NCBI GenBank assembly: GCA_965217685.1
Contig: CBDCIZ010000003.1
Location: 3,782,001 to 3,846,000, forward strand
Length of the DNA stretch: 64,000 bases
From: Aurantimonas sp965217685
Lineage (GTDB): Bacteria > Pseudomonadota > Alphaproteobacteria > Rhizobiales > Rhizobiaceae
Direction: 5' to 3'
This document shows, one piece after another, positions 18,402 to 27,371 of this stretch (its first letter is position 1; every line of letters begins with the position of its first letter). Both the position numbers and the translations under genes were made by a program. The notes under the pieces were generated by a model. It was not told the DNA's origin. It was given only the letters and a program-made list of their open reading frames with translations, and did no database searches.

Positions 18402-19193
18402 GTGCTCGTTGCCACCTGGAACATCAACGGGGTTAAGGCCAGGCTCGACGTCCTCACCGCGTGGCTGGCAGAGCGCTCGCCCGACATCGCCTGCCTGCAG
18501 GAGATCAAGAGCGTCGACGAGAACTTTCCGCGCGAAGCGATCGAGGCGCTCGGCTATCACGTCGAGACGCATGGCCAGAAAGGCTTCAACGGTGTCGCGC
18601 TGCTATCGAAGGACAAGCCAAAATCGGTCGAGCGGCGCCTGCCCGGCGACGAGGCGGACGAACAATCCCGCTATATCGAGGGCGTATGGGATTTCGGCGG
18701 TCGGCCCTTGCGGGTGGCGTCGATCTACCTGCCGAACGGCAATCCGCTCGGCACGGAGAAATTCACCTACAAGCTCGGCTGGATGGACCGTCTGCATTCG
18801 CGTGCGAAGACGCTGATCGCAGACGAGGAACTGCTGGTGCTCGCCGGCGACTACAACGTCATTCCCGAAGCCGAGGATGTGGCAAACCCGAAAGCCTGGA
18901 TCGACGACGCGCTGTTCCAGCCGGAAAGCCGGGCGGCCTATCGCCGGCTGATGAATCTCGGCCTCGCCGACGCACTGCGTTCGACCACCGATGCGGACAA
19001 GACCTACACCTTCTGGGACTATCAGGCCGGCGCGTGGCAAAAGAACAACGGCATTCGCATCGACCACATGCTCCTTTCACCAGAAGCGCAGGATCGTTTC
19101 GTCTCGCTGCAGATCGACAGTCATGTGCGCGCTTGGGAAAAGCCGTCGGACCATGTGCCAGTGGTCGTCGAACTGGCCGACACGGACATTTGA
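18402..19193 (+). CDS. xthA: Exodeoxyribonuclease III
   Basis: AP endonuclease/3'-exonuclease for base-excision repair, 263 residues. It starts with GTG (MLVATWNINGVKARL) and shows the exonuclease-endonuclease-phosphatase fold residues: the N in NINGVK, the catalytic Glu in CLQEIKS, the GDYNVIPEA motif, and the final SDHVPVV. The GTG lies 8 bases after the erpA stop, which suggests coupled translation. It is convergent with the Sel1-repeat gene, 56 bp away. Confidence 0.95.
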   Translation: MLVATWNINGVKARLDVLTAWLAERSPDIACLQEIKSVDENFPREAIEALGYHVETHGQKGFNGVALLSKDKPKSVERRLPGDEADEQSRYIEGVWDFGGRPLRVASIYLPNGNPLGTEKFTYKLGWMDRLHSRAKTLIADEELLVLAGDYNVIPEAEDVANPKAWIDDALFQPESRAAYRRLMNLGLADALRSTTDADKTYTFWDYQAGAWQKNNGIRIDHMLLSPEAQDRFVSLQIDSHVRAWEKPSDHVPVVVELADTDI

Positions 19194-19249
19194 AGACGCA
19201 AAGCCGGTGCCCCGAAGGCCGGTAGAGAACGCCTGAACGGCGCCCGGCT

Positions 19250-20110
19250 TCAATTGCCGACGCTGGCGGCCTTCGTCTTCGTCGCCGGCGCGGACGGTGC
19301 AACGGGTGCCAGTTGCTGGTCGGCATAAGCGAGCGCGGTGCGGCGGTCGTTCTCGCTGGCGAGCGAAAACGCTTCCTCCTGCATCGGCCGGATCCACTCC
19401 TGGTCCTTCGACGTCGCCTGCGTCATCGCCATGGTCAACATGGCGAGACCACGTACCGGCTGGGCGGGAAGCTGGATCTTCTGGCCGTCGAACAACAGGT
19501 AGCCGAGCAGCGCCTGGGCGCCGATATTGCCCTTTTCCGCCGATAGCTTCAGCCAACGCGCTGCCTGGCGCGGATTGGCCCTGCCACCGGTCCCGTCGAG
19601 CGTCATGCGGCCCAGTTCGAACTGCGCCTGGGCACTCCCGAAAAACGAGGCGGCGTGGAAATAGAACTGCCTGGCCCGCGGTAGGTCAGCGGCCACCGGA
19701 CTGCCCGGAATGCCGCGTCTGAGATACCCGGCGAGCGCAACGACGGCGCTCGCGACATAAGGTGCGTTGGCATAGCTGCCGGCGTCTTCGTCCTGATCGC
19801 GGACGATCTCCTCGAAGATCTTGTAGGCCTCGTAATCGTTCTCCGGCACACCGTCGCCCTCGGCATACATCTTGCCGAGCTTCCAGCGCGCGCCGGGATG
19901 GCCCTTGTCGGCAGCATAGCGTAGCGCCTCGAAGGCCTCGAGCTTCTGGCCGCGCTGATAGGCCTTGAAGCCGAAGGAGAACAGCTCCAGCGGACCGGCA
20001 TTCGGGTCGACCTGCACCGCTGGATCGAGCGCGTAGGCGCTCGGTGCCAGGCCAAAGGCCAGCATCGAAGCGAGTGCAAGAGTCGAGGAAAGCCGCTTAA
20101 AGGTCTGCAT
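19250..20110 (-). CDS. Secreted Sel1/TPR-repeat protein
   Basis: Exported protein of 286 residues with a signal peptide (MQTFKRLSSTLALASMLAFG, cleavage near AYALDP) and several Sel1-like helical repeats, for example YAADKGHPGARWKLGKMYAEGD and LSAEKGNIGAQALLGYLL. Such repeats mediate protein-protein contacts; the specific role is unknown. Its ATG at 20110 lies inside ilvD, overlapping the ilvD end by 14 bases in another frame, so it is probably translated by coupling from the ilvD message. The frame is open further upstream to 20239, but only this start gives a signal peptide. Confidence 0.85.
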   Translation of the reverse strand: MQTFKRLSSTLALASMLAFGLAPSAYALDPAVQVDPNAGPLELFSFGFKAYQRGQKLEAFEALRYAADKGHPGARWKLGKMYAEGDGVPENDYEAYKIFEEIVRDQDEDAGSYANAPYVASAVVALAGYLRRGIPGSPVAADLPRARQFYFHAASFFGSAQAQFELGRMTLDGTGGRANPRQAARWLKLSAEKGNIGAQALLGYLLFDGQKIQLPAQPVRGLAMLTMAMTQATSKDQEWIRPMQEEAFSLASENDRRTALAYADQQLAPVAPSAPATKTKAASVGN

Positions 20111-21821
20111 AGACGTGCTTTTCCGCCGAAGCGCCAGGATGCGTGACTGCCCCGAGACGCGCCGTGCCGACCAGTTGCGCATATTTCCAGATCGCGCCCG
20201 ACTGATAGTCGGTCTCGCGCGGCGTCCAGTCCTTTGCACGGGTTACCAGTTCTTCGTCCGAGAGATCGACGTCCAGCGTGCCCTCGACCGCGTCGATGGT
20301 GATGATGTCGCCGTCCTTCAGAAGACCGATCGGGCCGCCAACCGCCGCTTCCGGGCCCACATGGCCGATGCAGAAACCACGGGTCGCGCCGGAGAAGCGG
20401 CCATCGGTAATCAGCGCGACCTTGTCGCCCATGCCCTGGCCGTAAATGGCGGCCGTCGTCGACAGCATCTCGCGCATGCCGGGGCCGCCCTTCGGACCCT
20501 CGTAGCGGATAACGAGAACCTCTCCCGCCGCGTATTCGCGCCGGGAGACGGCCGCGAAGCATTCTTCTTCCGAATCGAAGCAGCGCGCCGGACCGGAGAA
20601 TTTCAAAACCTTCATGCCGGCGACCTTCACGATCGCCCCGTCAGACGCGAGGTTGCCCTTCAGGCCGACGACGCCGCCGGTCACGGTGATCGGCTTGTCG
20701 GCCGGACGCACCACGTCCTGGTTCGGATTCCAGGCCACCTTCGCCATGTTCTCGGCAATGGTGCGCCCGGTGACGGTCATGCAGTCGCCGTGCAGATAGC
20801 CGTGCTCCAGCATGGTCTTCATCAGGAGCGGAATGCCGCCGGCCTCGAACATGTCCTTGGCAACGTACCGGCCTCCCGGCTTCAGGTCGGCGATGTAGGG
20901 CGTCTTCTTGAAGATCTCGGCGACGTCGAACAGGTCGAATTCGATGCCGCATTCGTGGGCGATCGCCGGCAGGTGCAACGCGCCATTGGTCGAGCCGCCG
21001 GTCGCGGCTACGACGGCAGCGGCGTTCTCCAGAGCCTGCCTCGTGACGATGTCGCGCGGCCGGATGTTGCGAGCGAGAAGCTCCATGACGATCTCGCCGG
21101 AGGCATAGCAGAACTTGTCGCGAATTTCGTAGGGCGCCGGCGCGCCGCAGCTGTAGGGCAGAGCAAGGCCAATGGCCTCAGCAACCGTGGCCATGGTGTT
21201 GGCCGTGAACTGGGCGCCGCAGGAGCCGGCGGACGGACAGGCGACCTGCTCGATCTCATCGAGATCGGCGTCGGACATCTCGCCGACCGAATGCTTGCCG
21301 ACCGCCTCGAACATGTCCTGAACGGTAACCGGATTGCCGCGGAAGTTGCCCGGCAGAATCGAGCCGCCATAGATGAAAACCGACGGCACGTTGAGCCGGA
21401 CCATCGCCATCATCATGCCCGGCAGCGACTTGTCGCAACCTGCGAGACCGACCAACGCATCGTAGGCGTGGCCGCGCATGGTGAGCTCGACGGAATCGGC
21501 GATCAGGTCGCGCGAGACCAGCGACGACTTCATACCCTGATGGCCCATGGCGATGCCATCGGTGACGCTGATGGTGCAGAATTCGCGCGGCGTACCGCGG
21601 GCCGCGGTGACGCCCTTCTTGACGACCTGTGCCTGGCGCATCAGAGCGATGTTGCAGGGCGCCGCCTCGTTCCAGCAGGAGGCGACGCCGACCAGTGGCT
21701 GGTGGATTTCGGCCTTGGTCAGACCCATCGCATAAAGGTAGGAGCGGTGTGGCGCGCGGGACGGACCTTCCGTAACGTGCCGGCTGGGCAAGTTCGTCTT
21801 GTCGATCGAATGCGCGTCCAT
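20097..21821 (-). CDS. ilvD: Dihydroxy-acid dehydratase
   Basis: Fe-S enzyme of the valine/isoleucine/leucine pathway that dehydrates 2,3-dihydroxy-acids. The 574-residue product shows LVGVASCWNEAAPCN near the N-terminus, the cluster-binding GCDKSLPGMMMAM, CPSAGSCGAQFTANTM and the C-terminal DGRFSGATRGFCIGHVGPEA. The start MDAHSIDKTNLPSR at 21821 has GGGGG upstream; the longer open frame to 22040 is not supported. A 12-bp palindrome lies about 115 bp upstream. The downstream Sel1-repeat gene overlaps its 3' end. Confidence 0.96.
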   Translation of the reverse strand: MDAHSIDKTNLPSRHVTEGPSRAPHRSYLYAMGLTKAEIHQPLVGVASCWNEAAPCNIALMRQAQVVKKGVTAARGTPREFCTISVTDGIAMGHQGMKSSLVSRDLIADSVELTMRGHAYDALVGLAGCDKSLPGMMMAMVRLNVPSVFIYGGSILPGNFRGNPVTVQDMFEAVGKHSVGEMSDADLDEIEQVACPSAGSCGAQFTANTMATVAEAIGLALPYSCGAPAPYEIRDKFCYASGEIVMELLARNIRPRDIVTRQALENAAAVVAATGGSTNGALHLPAIAHECGIEFDLFDVAEIFKKTPYIADLKPGGRYVAKDMFEAGGIPLLMKTMLEHGYLHGDCMTVTGRTIAENMAKVAWNPNQDVVRPADKPITVTGGVVGLKGNLASDGAIVKVAGMKVLKFSGPARCFDSEEECFAAVSRREYAAGEVLVIRYEGPKGGPGMREMLSTTAAIYGQGMGDKVALITDGRFSGATRGFCIGHVGPEAAVGGPIGLLKDGDIITIDAVEGTLDVDLSDEELVTRAKDWTPRETDYQSGAIWKYAQLVGTARLGAVTHPGASAEKHVYADL

Positions 21822-21935
21822 CAGTCCCCCTCGCCCCCTGCACTGCTGCTCGCGACCACCAAGCCGCACCCTATTGAGGTGCCGTCGTTTTGTGGCCGCA
21901 AGGGGGCACGAACGCCCTGTGCCGAGTATATTCGA

Positions 21936-21947
21936 TGCATCGATGCA
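21936..21947. promoter_or_regulatory. 12-bp palindrome upstream of ilvD
   Basis: Perfect palindrome TGCATCGATGCA in the 257-bp gap between ilvD and the downstream end of the porin gene, 115 bases before the ilvD start, in a locally AT-richer stretch. It could be an operator for a dimeric repressor of ilvD. No regulator is identified, so this is a candidate only. Confidence 0.3.
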
Positions 21948-22078
21948 ATAGTGTTGCAGAGTTCCCACAAGCAAAATTTCGCGATAAAAAACAGTGCCGA
22001 ATTGAAGAAGGCGCTCCGTTTCCGGCGCGCCTTCCAGCACTTTTCGATCGGTTCGCGGCCGTGGCCGCGAGGGATCGA

Positions 22079-23386
22079 TCAGAAGGTGATTTTAAGCGAA
22101 GCGTTGGCGCCATAGACAACGTCTTCGCCGACCGTACCGTTGAAATAGGCGCCATCGGAAATCTTCTGCTCTCCGTCGGTCCAGTAACCCACGAGACCGC
22201 CAAGGCGGAGTTCACCGAATTTTTCGCCCTTGAACGACACGCCGGCGGCCAAGGTATACAGGTCGGTGTAGGTCGTTTCAGAACCCGTCGACACGCCGCG
22301 ATCGTAGCCGAGCTGGATCGCACCGGCGATGGCCTCCGTAAACGCATGACCGAGGCCGATCGTGCCGGTGTAGCCGTCACGCCAGTTGTAGGGTGCGTAG
22401 CTCGACGAGTTGATGCCGAGAGCAGCGTTGCGAATCGTACTGACGACGTTTTTATTCGTGCTCCAGTCGGTCCAGTTGAAGCTGGCGAGAAGCAAGTAGC
22501 CAGGCGCGATGCCCGTTTGAGCGTTGATGGTCAGCGACTGCGGGCTGGTCGAGTCGCTGAGGTAGGATGTCACCGGCAACACAGCGCCGACCGGCGGCAA
22601 ACCCGGAATTGCGATCCCCGGAATTCCCGACGACAAGACACTGACCGTGCCGGTACCCTGGATGTCGTCATGGACCACTTCGGATTTGTACATGATCTGA
22701 GCGCGCAGGGCGAGTTCGGGTTTTTCGAACGCGGCGCCGATGCGGTAGCCCGTCTTGTATTCTCCGTCGGACGTGACGTCGATCTGCGTGCCGACGACCG
22801 GCAAGGGTCCGAGCCGGCTCGGAGCGAGGGTCGTGCCGAAACTCGACCCCTCAAAGCTGAAGTCCTCCGCATAAACGCCGCCGAGAAAGCTCACACGTCC
22901 GAAATCGGCCGAGTAGCTGACGCGGCATGTGGCGCCGAATTCGTTGGTGTTGAAGTCGATACGACGGGTCTGCGAAACGCTGGACGCGGTCGCAAAGTTC
23001 AGACGATCTGTGTTCGACACGCTCTGGGTGGAACTCACCTGACGCGGCAGGCCCCCGCCCGAAACGCCGGTGTAATCGCCCTCCGCCGCGAAGGGCTCGG
23101 TGTAGGTACCGGCGCAACCGAAAAGCTCACCGCCGAAACCCACGGCAACGGACGGAATCTGGTAGGTGCCCGTATAGGTGCTGCCACCGGCATTGGCGCC
23201 GTTGATCGTCGTGTAGCCACGCTCCGGATCGACATAGGTAAGGCCAGCGCGCATCGAGAAGGTGCCAGGCTCATAGAGAATGTCGGTGTCGGCGGTGCCG
23301 CGGCTGAAACCGCCGGCATAGGCGGCAGACGTCAGCGCCAGACTGGCGATCGTCGTGCCAAGCAAGGCGGTGCGAAGTTTCGACAT
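22079..23386 (-). CDS. Outer membrane protein of the OmpP1/FadL/TodX family
   Basis: Probable outer-membrane beta-barrel for long-chain fatty acids or other hydrophobic compounds, 435 residues. A signal peptide (MSKLRTALLGTTIASLALTS, cleavage near AYAGG) is followed by GGFSRGTADTDILYEP, strand-rich sequence, YKSEVVHDD and the C-terminal strand ending ANASLKITF with a terminal aromatic residue as required for barrel assembly. Two cysteines (LFGCAG and GATCRV) might pair. The start at 23386 has a G-rich ribosome site. It lies alone: 257 bp from ilvD and more than 700 bp from popZ. Substrate unknown. Confidence 0.85.
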   Translation of the reverse strand: MSKLRTALLGTTIASLALTSAAYAGGFSRGTADTDILYEPGTFSMRAGLTYVDPERGYTTINGANAGGSTYTGTYQIPSVAVGFGGELFGCAGTYTEPFAAEGDYTGVSGGGLPRQVSSTQSVSNTDRLNFATASSVSQTRRIDFNTNEFGATCRVSYSADFGRVSFLGGVYAEDFSFEGSSFGTTLAPSRLGPLPVVGTQIDVTSDGEYKTGYRIGAAFEKPELALRAQIMYKSEVVHDDIQGTGTVSVLSSGIPGIAIPGLPPVGAVLPVTSYLSDSTSPQSLTINAQTGIAPGYLLLASFNWTDWSTNKNVVSTIRNAALGINSSSYAPYNWRDGYTGTIGLGHAFTEAIAGAIQLGYDRGVSTGSETTYTDLYTLAAGVSFKGEKFGELRLGGLVGYWTDGEQKISDGAYFNGTVGEDVVYGANASLKITF

Positions 23387-24101
23387 TCCGAATTCCCCCC
23401 AAGTTTCCTTTAACTCCCGCCGCGATGTCGCTTGCGTCCCCGGAAGTTGACGCGAACGTAAACGAGATTTCGGCGCCACGGAATATGCCGGCCTGACCGA
23501 CGCCGCATTTGCGACAGTTTCGCAACAGACTAAGTCACCATCGTCTTTTCATTACCAAATCAAATTAACGTCCTGTTTCCGCTGAATTATCTTAAGATTC
23601 TCGAGCGACGGAAAACAATGGAGCGAGTTGAGCCAGGCGTAGGGTCCGAAGAACCAGTCACATCCGTGGCTAAAATGTGACAGATAGGTTAGGACAGATC
23701 GGGGTTGCCGTTCTCGACCACTGCGTATTCCAAACTGCGGTTGGCGCGTCGCCACCATCGTGGATCGACGCGCGAACTACAAAAGCCGTTTTGAAAAGCC
23801 GCGCCACAAAGTCCAAGACAGGCCTTGTCGGTCTTTTCGCATATTGCCACCGACTTGGATCGGCCGGTCGCCACTGTGCAGCAAGGCGAAAATGCGCCCT
23901 GCTATGCGGGGCAAATCTGAAAGGGCTTCACATCAACCGCTCTTGCACGTTCGTGGTTGCTTCCCGTTGCGGCAAACCCGTTACGATCTGCCACATCGCA
24001 GATAGAGATTGAGGCTCCAGAGGCTTAGGCAGGAGTGCAACAGAAATGCCACTCGCCGCTCAATCGTCGGCACATCGATACGACGGACTTCGCCGCGGCC
24101 T
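23387..24101. other. Long intergenic region between porin and popZ
   Basis: About 715 bp without a convincing gene. Several short open frames exist on both strands (for example 23677-24012 plus and 23552-23758 minus), but none has a family resemblance or a clear ribosome site. Base composition from about 23540 to 24010 is visibly more AT-rich than the surroundings. The part next to 23386 must hold the porin promoter and contains the inverted repeat at 23509-23525. Confidence 0.6.
23509..23525. promoter_or_regulatory. Inverted repeat upstream of the FadL-type porin gene
   Basis: Perfect 6-base arms TTGCGA / TCGCAA with a 5-base spacer, 123 bases upstream of the porin start. The spacing fits a repressor-type operator, but no binding protein can be named. 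Confidence 0.3.
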
Positions 24102-25388
24102 TTAGCGGCGGCCGCCACGCGCTACCCGCTCGATCTCTTCGCGCACCAGCCGCTCCACCATATGCGGCAGATTGTCGTCGAGCCACTCCTGAAGCATCGG
24201 CTGCAGCATGGTTCGAACGGTGTCGTCGATCGACCGCATCTGCTCGTCGCGGATGGCGATGGAGAGATCGGTAAAGGAGGCCGACACGCGTTGGCTGGCT
24301 TCATCCGAGATCAAATGATGAATGGCTGCGTCGATGTGCGAATTCAGGGGTTCCCCGGTCCACGACGAACCGAAGTGTCCTCGGCCACCGTCATCAGCGT
24401 GACGATCGACATTCTTCGCGACATTCATCGCGTTCGTGGCGGCGACCGACTCGGCATCCCGATCCGCGATATCGATTTTTGTCGGCGACGTGACAGCGTC
24501 CAGCATATCGGCGCGTTCCAGCAATTCGTTGGCGAATTCGTCTTCGTCGAACTCGGCGAAAGCATCGACGGCCGACGCCTCTGGAGACTTCGCCGCAATC
24601 CCCTCCGAACCGGATCCACCAAAAGCATCCGCGCGCAAGTTGCGAAGACTGTCCTGCAGATCACCCGTCGCTTTACTTCGCTCGTCGAGGGGTTCCGAGA
24701 TGTCCGTGTTTGCGATCGCCCCGTCGTCCATTGCAGGTGACGGCGCCGACGTCGTGTCGCTTACGGCTTCTCCGTCATCGTCCGCCTCGGCGTCTGCCTG
24801 CATCCCGCCGACCACGGCGATCAGACGCTCGGTGCGTGCTGCCATCGACTGCGCACTTTGTCGCGCCGCTTGAATGGTCGGGCTGACCTGAGCCGGCCCT
24901 TCACCTTCGATCTCCAACGACAGAGCGGACATGAAATCCATATTTTCTGTGACAGCTGCCGAGATTACCGCATTCGCCTGATCGGTTGCTTCGACGCTTG
25001 CCAAAGCAGCTATCTCGTTGTCGTCGGAGTCGCTCTTTCGGGAAGGCAACTTCCCCTCGCCCTGATCGGAGTCCGTTGCCATGGCCTCGGTCTCACGTTT
25101 CAAATGCGCGACCATGGCGGTGCGGTCGTTGGCCGGCTCGCCGGGACCCTCCGGCCACAAGGGCAAGCCGTCCTTACTTTCACTCGACCCCTCGGAGAAG
25201 GCACGAGCCTTCAGATCGAGATCGTCGTCCGAACCCTGCCCGTCGGATTCGCTCACATGCAACGCCTGCATATGCTCAACTGGATCGAGCCGAGCCGTGC
25301 CCAGTTCATCACCCCCCTCGATAATACGACGGATGGAGGCGAGAATCTCGTCCATCGACGGCTCTCGGGTCTGAAGGGCATTGCTCAT
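24102..25388 (-). CDS. popZ: PopZ-like polar organizing protein (DUF2497)
   Basis: Cell-pole scaffold that in alphaproteobacteria anchors the chromosome origin and polar proteins. The 428-residue product has the short conserved N-terminus SNALQTREPSMDEILASIRRI, a very long acidic, low-complexity middle (about residues 35-340) and the conserved C-terminal helices that drive oligomerisation (LQPMLQEWLDDNLPHMVERL and VREEIERVARG). The middle is much longer than in Caulobacter PopZ, as is usual in Rhizobiales. The start at 25388 has GGGAG upstream. It lies downstream of tolC, the common order; the valS gene that often follows is absent here. Confidence 0.88.
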   Translation of the reverse strand: MSNALQTREPSMDEILASIRRIIEGGDELGTARLDPVEHMQALHVSESDGQGSDDDLDLKARAFSEGSSESKDGLPLWPEGPGEPANDRTAMVAHLKRETEAMATDSDQGEGKLPSRKSDSDDNEIAALASVEATDQANAVISAAVTENMDFMSALSLEIEGEGPAQVSPTIQAARQSAQSMAARTERLIAVVGGMQADAEADDDGEAVSDTTSAPSPAMDDGAIANTDISEPLDERSKATGDLQDSLRNLRADAFGGSGSEGIAAKSPEASAVDAFAEFDEDEFANELLERADMLDAVTSPTKIDIADRDAESVAATNAMNVAKNVDRHADDGGRGHFGSSWTGEPLNSHIDAAIHHLISDEASQRVSASFTDLSIAIRDEQMRSIDDTVRTMLQPMLQEWLDDNLPHMVERLVREEIERVARGGRR

Positions 25389-25726
25389 TGCGGGCTCCCG
25401 CACGGTGGGCGATGGCCAAAGCCTATCGCTCGAATCATGCGTGAAGCCTAAGTCCAAAGAGGCTTCGCGTGAATCCCGCAAGTTCCTTCCCCTGGCGGTA
25501 TCACCCGCTTATTTCCATAAGAGGATTGTCACGGATCGCCTTCGCATACGCACCATGACGCAAATCGGTATCTTCGCGCGCGCAGTTTGCCGTCAAACGC
25601 CTGTTGAAGTCAGACGTCCGACAACGACGGGGCTGGCAAGGCTAAAAGAACGCAGTTCTCCACAATCTCATCAGCCGTGGGTACGCGCCGCTTGGCCTTC
25701 TCGGTCTTGGCGGCGTTCTGAACGAC
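25389..25726. other. Intergenic region between tolC and popZ
   Basis: 338 bp between the tolC stop and the popZ start. It should contain the popZ promoter. No RNA gene, strong hairpin with T-run or supported reading frame is visible to me. Confidence 0.5.
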
Positions 25727-27175
25727 TCAGCGGCCGTCCGGCGTGCGCAGACCGTACCATTTGTCCTCGACAGCCTTGTAGTGATCAGCCGGCTTGTAGG
25801 TCTTGCCCGCAAGCGCCAGCTGATCGTGCGACAAGCGGCCGGTCGCCGACAACACGGCGTAGCCCGCGACGACTTCGTCGCGCTGCGAGCCGACGAGCAG
25901 AATTTGCGCGGAGATCACGTCAGCCTGGGCGTTCAACACGTCGAGCGTCGTCCGCTGGCCGACATTGCGCTCCTCGCTCACGCCGTTGAGGGCGAGCCTG
26001 GCGGCCTGCACCTGCGCCTGGTAGCCGGTAATGTTGGCACGGGCCGCCTGAAGCTGCGCCCAAGACGTCGCGACGGCCGCTCTGACCTGATCGCGTGCGC
26101 TGTCGACTTCGATGCGCCGCTGACCGAGGATTTCCTTGTTCTGCCTCACGACCGAACTGTTTCGGCCGCCCTGATAGATCGGAATCGTCACCTGCGCGCC
26201 GATTGAAGCGGACGTCTGGTTTTGAGTGATGACGTTCGGCCGATTGACGCTGACACCCGGAAGATCGGAAGAGCTGCTTGCCGAACTGCCACCTTCCGAA
26301 TTGGCCTGAGAATAGGTGTTGTCGACGGAACCGGTGATGCTGACTTGCGGCAGGAACGCTCCTTCGGCCGATTTTACCTGATAGGCGGACGCGTCGACTG
26401 CCGCGAGCGTTGCCAAAATCGCCGGATGCTCACGCTGCGAGATCGCAAAAGCGCGGTCGACCGATTTCGGCAGCAGCCGCATCGGCGCCGAACCCGGCTT
26501 CAGGTTCGTCGGCGCGTCGCCGATCACGTTGAAATACGTCGCCTCGCTGGATGCGACCTGTGACAGCGCGCTGTTCAGCAGCGCGGTTGCGAGAGCCTGC
26601 TGCGACTCGGCCTGGGCGACGTCGGTCCGCGTGCCCTCGCCCACGTCGAATCGCGCGCTCGATGCGCGAACCTGCTCCTGAAGAAAGCCCAGATTCTGGC
26701 GGCGCAGCGATGCGATTTGGCGATCCCGCAACACGTTCATATAGGCGGCAACGGCATCAGAGAGTGTGTTCTGCTCTGTGTTCGACAAATTTTCCTGCGC
26801 AGCGCGAACCTGCGCCTGCGCCGACGCGACATTGTTGGGTGTCTGGAAGCCGTCGAAAATCGTCTGGTTGATCTGGACGCCAACGCCGATCGACTGCGTT
26901 CGTGAATAGGCGGTCGTGATGTCGTCGCCCGAAGACGTGCGGCTGCGGTTGAGATTCGCGTTGCCGACACCGCTTACGAACGGCCGAAGACCGGAGCGTG
27001 CCTGTGGAACGTTTTCGTCCGTGGCCCGAAGCTGCGCTCGGGCCGCGTTGAAATCCTGATTGTTGGCATAGGCCTTCGCCAGAGCGCTTGTCAGCGTTTC
27101 TGCCCGCGAACGATCCGGTGCCGATAGAAGGGTACCCGCCGCCAGGGCGGCAGAAATCCAGAAAGTTTTACGCAA
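25727..27175 (-). CDS. tolC: TolC family outer membrane efflux channel
   Basis: Outer-membrane/periplasmic channel for type I secretion and drug efflux, 482 residues. It has a signal peptide (MRKTFWISAALAAGTLLSAP) and the duplicated OEP repeats of the family, seen in VGVQINQTIFDGFQTPNNVASAQ and SIGAQVTIPIYQGGRNSS, each followed by long coiled-coil helices. VGQRTTLDVLNAQADVISAQ is the classic second-repeat motif. The start is TTG at 27175, preceded by GGAG at a good distance; no in-frame ATG would keep the signal peptide. It lies downstream of the second pcm gene and upstream of popZ. Confidence 0.93.
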   Translation of the reverse strand: MRKTFWISAALAAGTLLSAPDRSRAETLTSALAKAYANNQDFNAARAQLRATDENVPQARSGLRPFVSGVGNANLNRSRTSSGDDITTAYSRTQSIGVGVQINQTIFDGFQTPNNVASAQAQVRAAQENLSNTEQNTLSDAVAAYMNVLRDRQIASLRRQNLGFLQEQVRASSARFDVGEGTRTDVAQAESQQALATALLNSALSQVASSEATYFNVIGDAPTNLKPGSAPMRLLPKSVDRAFAISQREHPAILATLAAVDASAYQVKSAEGAFLPQVSITGSVDNTYSQANSEGGSSASSSSDLPGVSVNRPNVITQNQTSASIGAQVTIPIYQGGRNSSVVRQNKEILGQRRIEVDSARDQVRAAVATSWAQLQAARANITGYQAQVQAARLALNGVSEERNVGQRTTLDVLNAQADVISAQILLVGSQRDEVVAGYAVLSATGRLSHDQLALAGKTYKPADHYKAVEDKWYGLRTPDGR

Positions 27176-27371
27176 CTCGGGTGCTCCAGAACATCGGGGT
27201 CAGGATCGCGCAAGTTTGACCAGGCCTAATGCCGGCCCGTGCGCGTTCGCGCCATTCGAGATGTAGTAATCAGGCTTACGACCGATCACGCAAGTCCCTG
27301 CGAGACCGGCGCGTACGGTTTTTGGCGGTGCGGGACATATCTGCAACGAGTTCCGCGACGCGGGTCGTGCG

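Noticed and set aside
19200..19250. Hairpin between xthA and the Sel1-repeat gene
   Set aside because: Arms AAGCCGG / CCGGCTT pair, but the loop is long and there is no T-run; too weak to list.
23677..24012. 111-codon plus-strand open frame in the porin-popZ gap
   Set aside because: No ribosome site, no recognisable family and unusual composition.
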